Positions 1 to 6,515 of a DNA stretch of 10,699 nucleotides are shown piece after piece (within the stretch, counting starts at the first letter, position 1; each line of letters starts with the position of its first letter). The notes under the pieces are model-generated. The model did not search any database. It saw only the letters and a program-made list of their open reading frames with translations, and had not been told where the DNA came from. The position numbers were made by a program, and so were the translations under genes. Location of the stretch: positions 1 to 10,699 of the forward strand of contig JACQMU010000165.1 in the NCBI GenBank assembly GCA_016203425.1, given 5' to 3'. This DNA is from Candidatus Woesearchaeota archaeon. Lineage in GTDB: Archaea; Nanobdellota; Nanobdellia; Woesearchaeales; ARS49.

Positions 1-60
1 CTATTAAATCTTGTGGTTATTATCACTTCACGCCACCTGCTTTAGCTGGTGGTTCTTGAC
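1..60 (+). mobile_element. Probable right end of an IS200/IS605-type element, with the 3' end of its omega RNA
   Basis: Bases 33-52 form a hairpin: CCACC (33-37) pairs with GGTGG (48-52), then a T/T mismatch, then GC/GC closing a TTTA loop (41-44). It is followed directly by GGTTC-like sequence (51-55) and the pentamer TTGAC (56-60). A hairpin with a TTTA loop followed by GGTTC is the arrangement known at the right end of IS200/IS605 elements carrying TnpB, such as ISDra2, where it forms the 3' end of the guide (omega) RNA. The exact element boundary is not certain, but it should lie between about 53 and 60. The transposase and tnpB genes would be to the left, outside the window, read on the plus strand. 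The end sits only about 10 bases from the stop codon of nth. It could also be a solo or decayed end, or a chance terminator-like hairpin. Confidence 0.55.
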
Positions 61-70
61 AAACTTCCGT

Positions 71-709
71 TCACCTGTTACTTACCACCCCAATTCTTTT
101 GCAATAATCACTAACAGGACATTTACTGCAAAATGGCGATATTGGTTTGCATATTGTTTGTCCGTGAACAACAAAATGTTCATTGACTTCGACCCAAAAT
201 TCTTTCGGAACAAGTTTCATCAATGCCTGCTCTGTTTCTTCTGGTGTTTTTGTTTTTATCCATCCAAGTCTGTTAGAAATTCTGTGAACGTGCACGTCTA
301 CTGGAATTGAAGGAACTCTGAATGCATAAACAAGTACGCAGTTTGCAGTCTTGCGCCCAACACCTGGCAGCGAAATTAGTTCTTCAAGTTTTTTCGGAAC
401 TTCTCCATGATATTTCTCCAACAAAATTTTGCTGATTTCTTTTATTCTTTTTGACTTCACTTTGTAAAACCCTATGCCGTACAATATTTTGTGCAATATT
501 TTTGTATCAGCCCTCGCCAGACTTTTCGCATCTGGATATTTCGCAAACAAAACTTTGCAGATAGGAATTGTTGTTGTGTCTTTTGTCCTCGCACTTAACA
601 CTGTGGAAATTAATATTTGGAAAGGACTTCGCTCGCCGAATTGTGAGAGCATGGATTCGTCTTGTTGTTGTTCCTCAAGTGCACGTAATATTTCAATAAT
701 CTTTTTCAT
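71..709 (-). CDS. nth: Endonuclease III (DNA glycosylase/AP lyase)
   Basis: This protein removes oxidised pyrimidines from DNA and cleaves the resulting abasic site, a step of base excision repair. Read from the ATG at 709 it has 212 residues, against 211 in E. coli. Every key residue then falls on its E. coli number: helix-hairpin-helix LPGVGRKTA with catalytic Lys120, catalytic Asp138 in VDVHVHR, and four iron-sulfur cysteines at 187, 194, 197 and 203 (C-X6-C-X2-C-X5-C). A longer reading from a TTG at 724 is possible, but it would put the GGAGG ribosome binding site inside the gene. The ATG overlaps the ogg stop codon as ATGA, so the two are almost certainly one operon. The C-terminus is complete although a transposon-like end begins about 10 bases downstream. 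Confidence 0.96.
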   Translation of the reverse strand: MKKIIEILRALEEQQQDESMLSQFGERSPFQILISTVLSARTKDTTTIPICKVLFAKYPDAKSLARADTKILHKILYGIGFYKVKSKRIKEISKILLEKYHGEVPKKLEELISLPGVGRKTANCVLVYAFRVPSIPVDVHVHRISNRLGWIKTKTPEETEQALMKLVPKEFWVEVNEHFVVHGQTICKPISPFCSKCPVSDYCKRIGVVSNR

Positions 710-1506
710 TGATTCCTCCTCCAATGATACAAATACTGGTTTGCATATCCTGCATTTTTTCCGAACTTTTCTTGCCCGAACTTTTTTATTTCTTTGTTAT
801 TTGTTTCTTTGTTGTCAAAATAAAGTTCTTGCACAACTCTTTTTATCCAGACATCTACTGGGAATGCTTCAAGTCTGTTGCACCCAAATAATAGTACACA
901 GTCTGCTATTTTTTCTCCCACTCCGTTAAGTGTTGTTAGTTGTGATACTGCGTCAGTATAATTTAAATTCTTAATAATATCAAAAAAGTCTGTTGGAATT
1001 CTATTCGCTTCAAACAAATATTTTGCCCGAAAGCCGACTTTGCAGTTTTTTATTTTTGCTAAGTCATTCATCTCTCCAATCATGGGCATAGCAAATGCTG
1101 TTTCGTTTTCAAAGTTAATTTTTTTTCCAAAATTTTCAGCAAGTAAATTGACATTTTTTGTTATTTTTGGTATGTTTGATGCTGACGAACAAATGAAAGA
1201 AATTAGTGTTTCCCACTGGTTTTGTTTCATTATTCGCAGTCCTGAGTATTGTTTCATCGCAGTATTCAAGTATTTGTCTTTGCTGAATTGTTTTTTCACT
1301 GTTTCAAAATCGTGGTTGAGCCCTAAGAACTGTTGTACAAATTTTCTTTTTGTTCCCAAAAATTCAAGGTTCTTTCCTTGCTGTCGTATCTTAAAGAAAT
1401 TATTTCCACTAATAACATAATAAAACCCATCTTTCAGATAATATCGAAAGAATTGTCCTGATTCAAGTGTGTGTTGTAAATTGAATTCGTTAACGCGCAG
1501 GTGCAT
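706..1506 (-). CDS. ogg: 8-oxoguanine DNA glycosylase, OGG1 type
   Basis: This enzyme excises 8-oxoguanine from DNA and nicks the strand by beta-elimination. The 266 residues follow the OGG1 plan. An N-terminal OGG_N domain carries SGQFFRY (16-22), matching the human SGQSFRW segment that contacts 8-oxoguanine. FICSSASNI (104-112) matches the human FICSSNNNI. The helix-hairpin-helix is LNGVGEKIADC (193-203) with catalytic Lys199, and VDVWIKR (217-223) carries catalytic Asp218. The OGG_N domain argues against the shorter archaeal AGOG and Ogg2 types. The protein is rich in Lys, Asn and Phe. It is the first gene of a two-gene repair operon with nth. Its last codons, Trp-Arg-Arg written with two AGG codons, also form the nth ribosome binding site. 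No binding site is visible before its own ATG, which fits a leaderless transcript. Confidence 0.93.
   Translation of the reverse strand: MHLRVNEFNLQHTLESGQFFRYYLKDGFYYVISGNNFFKIRQQGKNLEFLGTKRKFVQQFLGLNHDFETVKKQFSKDKYLNTAMKQYSGLRIMKQNQWETLISFICSSASNIPKITKNVNLLAENFGKKINFENETAFAMPMIGEMNDLAKIKNCKVGFRAKYLFEANRIPTDFFDIIKNLNYTDAVSQLTTLNGVGEKIADCVLLFGCNRLEAFPVDVWIKRVVQELYFDNKETNNKEIKKFGQEKFGKNAGYANQYLYHWRRNQ
715..722 (-). promoter_or_regulatory. Ribosome binding site for nth, embedded in the ogg coding end
   Basis: On the minus strand these bases read GGAGGAGG, ending 5 nt before the ATG at 709. They lie inside ogg, where they encode the Trp-Arg-Arg of its C-terminus. This decides the nth start in favour of the ATG over the upstream in-frame TTG at 724, which would have no such site. 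Confidence 0.8.
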
Positions 1507-1527
1507 TGTTCAAGAATTAAAATACTC

Positions 1528-1536
1528 GTATTAAAA
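1528..1536 (-). promoter_or_regulatory. Putative TATA box of the ogg-nth operon
   Basis: On the minus strand this reads TTTTAATAC, centred about 26 nt before the ogg ATG at 1506. That is the usual distance from an archaeal TATA box to the transcription start, so the mRNA would be leaderless, consistent with the absent ribosome binding site. A second candidate (CTTTAAAAA at 1544-1552) would give a leader of roughly 15 nt. The short palindrome AATAC-TC-GTATT (1521-1532) overlaps this region. Confidence 0.35.
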
Positions 1537-1543
1537 CATATTG

Positions 1544-1552
1544 TTTTTAAAG
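1544..1552 (+). promoter_or_regulatory. Putative TATA box of the TPR gene
   Basis: The box TTTTTAAAG is centred 27 nt before the ATG at 1575. Transcription would start at or next to the start codon, giving a leaderless mRNA. No ribosome binding site precedes the ATG. Confidence 0.42.
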
Positions 1553-1574
1553 AGGTGTCATTTTGTTGTAGCGC

Positions 1575-2510
1575 ATGGACGCAGATGCTAAACAGCTGGT
1601 TGAGCACGGGCATCGTTTAATTGCTGAGAATAAATATGCAGAAGCTATGCCTGTATTTGAGCAGGCGAGCAAGTTGTTAAGTGATGTGTGCAAGAAGGCT
1701 ATTGCAATTGCCAATGTTGGGGTGTGTTATGCAAAGTTGGGCAATTATGATGAGGCAAAAATATATTTTAATGCCGCGATAAAATGTGATCCTTTGTGCG
1801 CACGTGCATTTTTTAATCGCGGTGTCTTGTATGATCAAGTGGGCAATCAGGAGGCTGCGCTGCATGATTATACTCGTGCGATTAAGGCAGATCCTCGTTG
1901 TGCTGATGCGTATGCAAACAAAGGCGTGTGTTTGAAAGATGCTGGACAGATTAGTGATGCAGCAGTGTGCTTTTTGAAAGCAGTTGAGCTTGAGCCTGAT
2001 GAGCCAAAATTCCAAAAAAATGCAGGCATTATTTGTTTGATGGATGGCTCTCCTGTGAAAGCGCTCCAGTATTTTGTGCGTGAAATACGTTTGCGTAAAA
2101 AAGACAAGCGTTTGAAAGAAATAGACAAGGCTGCGGCTTGTGCGTTTGTCAATGCTGCGCAGTGTTATCGTGCTAAGGCTGATTTTCGAAGGGCAATAAG
2201 CGCAGTTGAGTGGGCTCTTGAGATTGATAACAGGCATGCTGGCGCGTATGAAGAGCTTGGCAATAATAGTTTTTTCTTGAAGAAGTTTACGCAGGCAGTG
2301 ATTGATTACACAAAGGCTTTGGTGCTGTCAAAAAACCCTGTGCTTGTTGAGAAAATTGAGGGTGCTGCGTTGGAAAGTAAGTTATTCAAAAATTTGGCCA
2401 AAGATTGTTCAATGGCAGAAGAAGGTGTATTGAGCATTGATGAGCTTATAGTGAAGCTTGATCGCGCAATTTGTGATGCAAGAATGAAATTCAAGATTAA
2501 TGGCCAATAA
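1575..2510 (+). CDS. TPR-repeat protein of unknown partner
   Basis: The 311-residue product is built almost entirely of tetratricopeptide repeats, helical pairs of about 34 residues that bind other proteins. I see repeats near residues 4-37, 42-75, 76-109, 110-143, 144-177 (degenerate), 188-221 and 222-255. The best ones carry the family pattern, for example GVCYAKLGNYDEAKIYFNAAIKCDP and YTRAIKADP. A helical tail (about 258-311) without clear repeats ends the protein. There is no signal peptide or membrane segment, so it is probably cytoplasmic. It is divergent from the ogg-nth operon and separated from nrdA by 151 bases with a promoter, so it appears to be its own transcription unit. The repeats show a scaffold, not a specific role. 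Confidence 0.88.
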   Translation: MDADAKQLVEHGHRLIAENKYAEAMPVFEQASKLLSDVCKKAIAIANVGVCYAKLGNYDEAKIYFNAAIKCDPLCARAFFNRGVLYDQVGNQEAALHDYTRAIKADPRCADAYANKGVCLKDAGQISDAAVCFLKAVELEPDEPKFQKNAGIICLMDGSPVKALQYFVREIRLRKKDKRLKEIDKAAACAFVNAAQCYRAKADFRRAISAVEWALEIDNRHAGAYEELGNNSFFLKKFTQAVIDYTKALVLSKNPVLVEKIEGAALESKLFKNLAKDCSMAEEGVLSIDELIVKLDRAICDARMKFKINGQ

Positions 2511-2555
2511 GCCAAAAAATATACTTCTCATCCTACACTTTTCATCTTAATAATG

Positions 2556-2563
2556 CTTAAATA
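2556..2563 (+). promoter_or_regulatory. Putative TATA box of the nrdAB operon
   Basis: CTTAAATA preceded by purines fits an archaeal TATA/BRE, with transcription expected near 2586. That leaves a leader of about 75 nt before nrdA, long for this window. A weaker TTTAAT at 2608-2613 would give a shorter leader. The 151-base gap between the TPR gene and nrdA otherwise holds the paired repeats listed separately and a ribosome binding site. Confidence 0.35.
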
Positions 2564-2571
2564 TCGGCACT

Positions 2572-2600
2572 TACTTGACGTTTCCAAAAGGATACTTGAC
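2572..2600 (+). repeat. Paired TACTTGAC direct repeats in the nrdA promoter region
   Basis: The octamer TACTTGAC occurs at 2572-2579 and again at 2593-2600, exactly 21 bases apart, which is two turns of the helix. Between them is a small inverted repeat, TCC-AAAA-GGA (2583-2592). The pair would straddle the predicted transcription start near 2586, a placement typical of a repressor operator. It does not match the known NrdR box. Regulation of RNR through this site is inference. Confidence 0.4.
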
Positions 2601-2652
2601 TTTTGTGTTTAATCTTGCAAAAGTTTAGTGATAGTGTATTGGTTGAAAAAAG

Positions 2653-2656
2653 GGTG
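2653..2656 (+). promoter_or_regulatory. Ribosome binding site of nrdA
   Basis: GGTG, within a GGGTGG run (2652-2657), lies 5 nt before the ATG at 2662. This is the same spacing seen for other genes in the window and supports that start. Confidence 0.6.
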
Positions 2657-2661
2657 GAAGC

Positions 2662-5463
2662 ATGCCGAAATTAATGGTTGTAAAGCGCAATGGCGAGGTT
2701 GTTGATTTTGACCAGAACAGAATTCGCAATGCAATCTTAAAGGCAGTGAAGGCTTGCGGGCAAACACTATCTGATCAGGTTCTTGATGAGATTGTGTTGT
2801 TGATTTGTCAGGAAGTTGAGGAGCGTTTTGTTGAATTTTTTCCTAATGTGGAAAACATTCAGGACATTGTTGAAAAAAATCTTGTTAAAAAAGGCCTTTA
2901 TGAGATTGCGAAAGAGTACATTTTGTATAGAAACAAACGCCAAAAGGACCGTGATGAGCAAAAAAAGCAGAATATTGAGAAGTCTTTGTTGGGTAAGCTT
3001 ACAATTAGGAAGCGTGATGGCAGGATTGCTTTGTTTGATATTAAAAAAGTGCGGGCGTGCATTTCCCGTGCAAGTAAGGGGTTTGAGCAGGATATTGATG
3101 TTGATTTAATCTCAAAGGAACTTGTCAAGAATATTTATGATGGTGTGACAACAGACGAAATAGATAAGGCGTTGGTGCTTGCAACGATTGCGTTTATTGA
3201 GCGTGATTCTGCTTATAGTTTTGTTGGCGCGCGTTTGTTTTTGCAAAGATTGTATAAGGAGGCTATGGGTAAGTCGATTTCTAATGATGTTTTTGGAATG
3301 GAGTATCGTGAGGCATTTATTCAGGGGATTAAAAAGGGTGTTGAGTGTGGTTTGTTGGATAAGCGCATGCTTTTGTTTGATTTGGACAGGCTTTCGTATG
3401 GTTTGGCTATTGAGCGGGATAACTTTTTTGAATATCTTGGTGTTCAGGTTTTGTATGAAAGATATTTTTTGAAGGTGGATAATGTTCGTTTTGAGCTTCC
3501 TCAGGGGTTTTGGATGCGTGTTGCTATGGGGCTTGCGATTAATGAGCCTAAAAATAATGAGCGCGCGCTTGAGTTTTATGAGGCAATGTCAAAATTCTTG
3601 TTTACGCCTTCCACGCCCACTTTGTTTCATGCAGGTTCAATGCATCCTCAGTTGAGCTCATGTTATTTGACAACTGTTACAGATGACCTTAAGCACATTT
3701 TCAAATGTGTTGGTGATAATGCTCAGTTGTCAAAATGGTCTGGCGGTATTGCTAATGACTGGACAAATATTCGTTCAACTGGCGCGTACATTAAGAGCAC
3801 TAATGTTGAGAGTCAGGGTGTTGTTCCTTTTTTGAAGATTGCGAATGATACGACTGCTGCTATTAATCGCAGTGGCAAGCGCCGTGGTGCAACGTGTGCT
3901 TATTTGGAGGCATGGCATCTTGATATTGAGGATTTTGTTGATTTGAGAAAAAATACTGGTGATGAGCGTCGCCGTACGCATGATATGGATACTGCTAATT
4001 GGATTCCTGACTTGTTTATGAAGCGTGTTTTGAATGATGAGGAATGGACTTTGTTTTCTCCTGATGAAGTGCCTGATCTTCACCATATTTATGGCAAAAA
4101 GTTTGAGAAGCGGTATGTTGAGTATGAGGAAAAAGCAAAAAAAGGCCAGATTAAAAAGTTCAAGACTTTGTCTGCTGTAAAATTGTGGCGTAAAATGTTG
4201 GGCATGTTGTTTGAGACTGGCCATCCGTGGATTACTTTTAAGGATCCTTGCAACATTCGTTCGCCGCAGGATCATTGTGGTGTGGTTCACTCTTCAAACT
4301 TGTGCACGGAAATTACGCTGAATACTTCTGAGGATGAGACTGCTGTTTGTAATCTTGGCTCGATTAATCTTGGTGTTCACGTTATTGGCGGCAGGCTTGA
4401 TAAGGAATTGCTTGCCAAAACAGTGAAGACTGCTGTTCGCATGCTTGATAATGTTATTGACATAAATTTTTATCCTACAATTGAGGCGCAGAATTCCAAC
4501 ATGAAGCATCGTCCGATTGGTTTGGGCATTATGGCGTTTCAGGATGCTTTGTTTAAGCTTGATTTTGGTTTTGAGGCCAGCAGCGCGCTTGAGTTTGCTG
4601 ATAATAGTATGGAGTTTATTTCGTATCATGCAATTCTTGCTTCTTCTGAGCTTGCAAAAGAGCGTGGTTCGTATCAGTCGTATAATGGTTCGAAATGGGA
4701 TAGGAATATTTTTCCTGTTGACACTTTGGCTTTGCTTGAAGAGGAGCGTGGAATGAAAATTCCTGTTGCTCGCGAGGAAAGAATGGAGTGGCACGTTGTT
4801 CGTTCGCATGTAAAACAGTTTGGCATGCGTAATTCAAATGTGATGGCTGTTGCGCCTACAGCAACGATTTCTAACATTGTTGGGTGTTTTCCGTGCATTG
4901 AGCCTATTTACAAGAATATTTATGTGAAGGCTAACATGAGTGGGGAATTTACTGTTGTTAATTCGTATCTTGTTGATGATTTGAAAAAGCTTAATTTGTG
5001 GAGCAAGGAAATGCTTGACCAGATTAAGTATTATGATGGCAATTTGCAGTTAATTCCGTTGGTTCCGCAAAATCTGAAGGAAAAATACAGGGAGGCTTTT
5101 GAGATTGATCCATTAACTGCAATTAATATTACTGCTGCTCGTGGAAAATGGATTGACCAGAGCCAGTCGCATAATGTTTTCATTAATGGTGTTTCTGGGA
5201 AAAAACTTAGTGATGTTTACATTCATGCGTGGAAGTGTGGCTTGAAAACAACGTATTATTTGAGGACTCTTGCTGCAAGCCAGATTGAAAAGTCTACTCT
5301 TGATGCGTCAAAGTTTGGTTTTACGCAAAAGCGTGAGTACAAGCCTGTTGCTGAAGCTGTTGTTGCCGAAACTGTTCAGAAACTTGTTGATCCAGTGCAG
5401 GTTTCTTTTGCTCCTGTGAAAGCTTGCCGTATTGCTGACCCTGATTGTGAGGCGTGCCAATGA
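2662..5463 (+). CDS. nrdA: Class I ribonucleotide reductase, large (catalytic) subunit
   Basis: With NrdB this subunit reduces ribonucleoside diphosphates to deoxyribonucleotides. Its 933 residues exceed the roughly 760 of E. coli NrdA because two ATP-cone domains, instead of one, stand at the N-terminus (about 3-95, beginning MVVKRNGEVVDFD, and 113-205, beginning LTIRKRDGRIALFD). Catalytic residues are present: Cys334 in SSCYL, Cys563 in AVCNLGSINL (the redox pair), and Asn546, Cys548 and Glu550 in NLCTEI, Cys548 being the thiyl-radical site. Tyr865-Tyr866 in KTTYYLRT are the radical-transfer tyrosines. The tail has Cys922, Cys929 and Cys932, the last two as CEAC, for re-reduction by thioredoxin-like partners. 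nrdB follows with an ATGA overlap. The two cones suggest elaborate dATP/ATP control; the domain layout resembles that of chlamydial NrdA, the partner of class Ic NrdB. Confidence 0.97.
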   Translation: MPKLMVVKRNGEVVDFDQNRIRNAILKAVKACGQTLSDQVLDEIVLLICQEVEERFVEFFPNVENIQDIVEKNLVKKGLYEIAKEYILYRNKRQKDRDEQKKQNIEKSLLGKLTIRKRDGRIALFDIKKVRACISRASKGFEQDIDVDLISKELVKNIYDGVTTDEIDKALVLATIAFIERDSAYSFVGARLFLQRLYKEAMGKSISNDVFGMEYREAFIQGIKKGVECGLLDKRMLLFDLDRLSYGLAIERDNFFEYLGVQVLYERYFLKVDNVRFELPQGFWMRVAMGLAINEPKNNERALEFYEAMSKFLFTPSTPTLFHAGSMHPQLSSCYLTTVTDDLKHIFKCVGDNAQLSKWSGGIANDWTNIRSTGAYIKSTNVESQGVVPFLKIANDTTAAINRSGKRRGATCAYLEAWHLDIEDFVDLRKNTGDERRRTHDMDTANWIPDLFMKRVLNDEEWTLFSPDEVPDLHHIYGKKFEKRYVEYEEKAKKGQIKKFKTLSAVKLWRKMLGMLFETGHPWITFKDPCNIRSPQDHCGVVHSSNLCTEITLNTSEDETAVCNLGSINLGVHVIGGRLDKELLAKTVKTAVRMLDNVIDINFYPTIEAQNSNMKHRPIGLGIMAFQDALFKLDFGFEASSALEFADNSMEFISYHAILASSELAKERGSYQSYNGSKWDRNIFPVDTLALLEEERGMKIPVAREERMEWHVVRSHVKQFGMRNSNVMAVAPTATISNIVGCFPCIEPIYKNIYVKANMSGEFTVVNSYLVDDLKKLNLWSKEMLDQIKYYDGNLQLIPLVPQNLKEKYREAFEIDPLTAINITAARGKWIDQSQSHNVFINGVSGKKLSDVYIHAWKCGLKTTYYLRTLAASQIEKSTLDASKFGFTQKREYKPVAEAVVAETVQKLVDPVQVSFAPVKACRIADPDCEACQ

Positions 5464-6458
5464 CTATTATTAATAATTCAAAAACTGATCCGAACAAGAT
5501 TTTGCCTATGACTTACTTGTGGTCTCGTGAGTATTATTTGAGTGGGGTTGCAAATAACTGGACTCCTCAGGAGATTTCAATGCAGAAGGATGTTGAGCAG
5601 TGGAAATCACCAGTTGTTCTAAATGAGCATGAGCGTTTGTTGATAATGCGTAATCTTGGTTTTTTTTCAACAGCAGAGTCTTTAACAGCAAATAATATTG
5701 TTCTTGCTGTTTATCGTCATGTTACAAATCCTGAATGCCGCCAGTATTTGTTGCGTCAGGCATTTGAAGAGGCTATTCATACTGACACGTTTATTTTTTG
5801 TTGTGACACGCTTGGATTGGACCCTGATGAAGTTTATAATATGTACATTACTGTTCCTTCTATTAAGCAGAAGGATGATTTTGTTGTTGAGCTGACGAAG
5901 TCTATTTTTGATCCGACTTTTGTCACTCTTGGTAGGGAGAATATTCGTCGTTTTTTGCATGACCTTATTGGTTATTATGTGATTATGGAGGGAATTTTTT
6001 TTTATGCTGGTTTTGCAATGATGCTTGCTTTGAAGCGACAGAATAAAATGGTGGGTGTTGGCGAGCAGTTTGAGTATATCATGCGTGATGAGAGCTTGCA
6101 TCTTGCATTCGGCTGTGACGTGATTAACACGATTAAGGCAGAAAATCCTGAAATATGGACGCAGGAGTTTCAGAGCGAGATTGTTGCATTAATTAAGAAA
6201 GCAGTTGAGCTTGAGGGTGCTTATGCTCATGATACTTGCCCAAAAGGCTTGTTGGGCATTAATGCAGCGCAGTTTGTTGAATACGTTGAATACATTGCTG
6301 ACCGTCGTTTGGAACGCATTGGCTTGCCAAAAGTGTATGATAAAGAAAATCCTTTTCCGTGGATGTCGCAGGCAACTGATCTTTCAAAAGAAAAGAATTT
6401 TTTTGAGACGAGAGTTACTGAATATCGTGTTGCTGGCGCATTGAAGTGGGATGAATAA
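5460..6458 (+). CDS. nrdB: Class Ic (Mn/Fe-type) ribonucleotide reductase, small subunit
   Basis: This subunit holds the dimetal cofactor that generates the radical used by NrdA. The ATG at 5460 overlaps the nrdA stop as ATGA and has GAGG 7 nt upstream, so I prefer it to the GTG at 5454. The product has 332 residues. Metal ligands are Glu73 (FFSTAESL), Glu104, His107 (EEAIH), Glu177, Glu211 and His214. Their spacing equals that of E. coli E115/H118 and E204/E238/H241. At the radical tyrosine position (E. coli Tyr122) stands Phe111, and at E. coli Asp84 stands Glu73. Both substitutions define the chlamydial-type class Ic enzyme, which uses a Mn(IV)/Fe(III) centre instead of a tyrosyl radical. 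The FFSTAESL and HTDTF segments also look like R2c. The C-terminal TEYRVAG keeps the tyrosine needed for radical transfer. The metal content is inferred, not seen. Confidence 0.95.
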   Translation: MTIINNSKTDPNKILPMTYLWSREYYLSGVANNWTPQEISMQKDVEQWKSPVVLNEHERLLIMRNLGFFSTAESLTANNIVLAVYRHVTNPECRQYLLRQAFEEAIHTDTFIFCCDTLGLDPDEVYNMYITVPSIKQKDDFVVELTKSIFDPTFVTLGRENIRRFLHDLIGYYVIMEGIFFYAGFAMMLALKRQNKMVGVGEQFEYIMRDESLHLAFGCDVINTIKAENPEIWTQEFQSEIVALIKKAVELEGAYAHDTCPKGLLGINAAQFVEYVEYIADRRLERIGLPKVYDKENPFPWMSQATDLSKEKNFFETRVTEYRVAGALKWDE

Positions 6459-6459
6459 G

Positions 6460-6467
6460 TTAATATA
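6460..6467 (+). promoter_or_regulatory. Putative TATA box of the 224-residue gene
   Basis: TTAATATA begins 2 bases after the nrdB stop. It would place transcription near 6490 with a leader of about 25 nt. The left arm of a dyad (TATACTG, 6464-6470) overlaps it. Read-through from nrdAB is equally possible. Confidence 0.3.
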
Positions 6468-6500
6468 CTGGCGCTAATCAAAGAGATAATAATCAGTATA
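6464..6500. repeat. Inverted repeat between nrdB and the next gene
   Basis: TATACTG (6464-6470) and CAGTATA (6494-6500) are exact reverse complements, with outer GTT (6459-6461) and AAC (6500-6502) adding further matches around a short bulge. The loop of about 23 bases is long for a terminator. The arms are about 30 bases apart, three helical turns, so an operator is as likely as an RNA hairpin. It may also be chance in AT-rich DNA. Confidence 0.35.
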
Positions 6501-6515
6501 ACCTGGGTGAAAACT

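Noticed and set aside
11..310. 99-codon plus-strand frame at the left edge
   Set aside because: It runs through the transposon-like hairpin and antisense to the nth C-terminus, is rich in Phe, Trp and Cys, and resembles no protein family. It is a shadow of nth.
474..929. 151-codon plus-strand frame across the nth/ogg junction
   Set aside because: It lies antisense to two well-supported genes and has the Cys/Ser/Phe/Leu bias of an antisense frame.
1677..2237. 186-codon minus-strand frame inside the TPR gene
   Set aside because: It is antisense to clear tetratricopeptide repeats and shows no domain of its own.
2572..2600. TTGAC pentamers before nrdA as IS200/IS605 insertion targets
   Set aside because: TTGAC also appears at the transposon-like end at 56-60, but no hairpin, transposase or end sequence is present here; the 21-bp periodic octamer is better viewed as a possible operator.
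2511..2661. Possible small RNA or tRNA in the largest intergenic gap
   Set aside because: No cloverleaf, box C/D pair or strong hairpin is visible; the gap is explained by a promoter region.
3775..4809. Two 171-codon minus-strand frames inside nrdA
   Set aside because: Both are antisense to the conserved NrdA catalytic core and have the Asn/Ile/Arg/Thr-rich composition expected from the reverse of its codons.
5454..5459. GTG start for nrdB two codons upstream
   Set aside because: The ATG at 5460 overlaps the nrdA stop as ATGA and has GAGG at a suitable distance, as for other coupled genes in the window.
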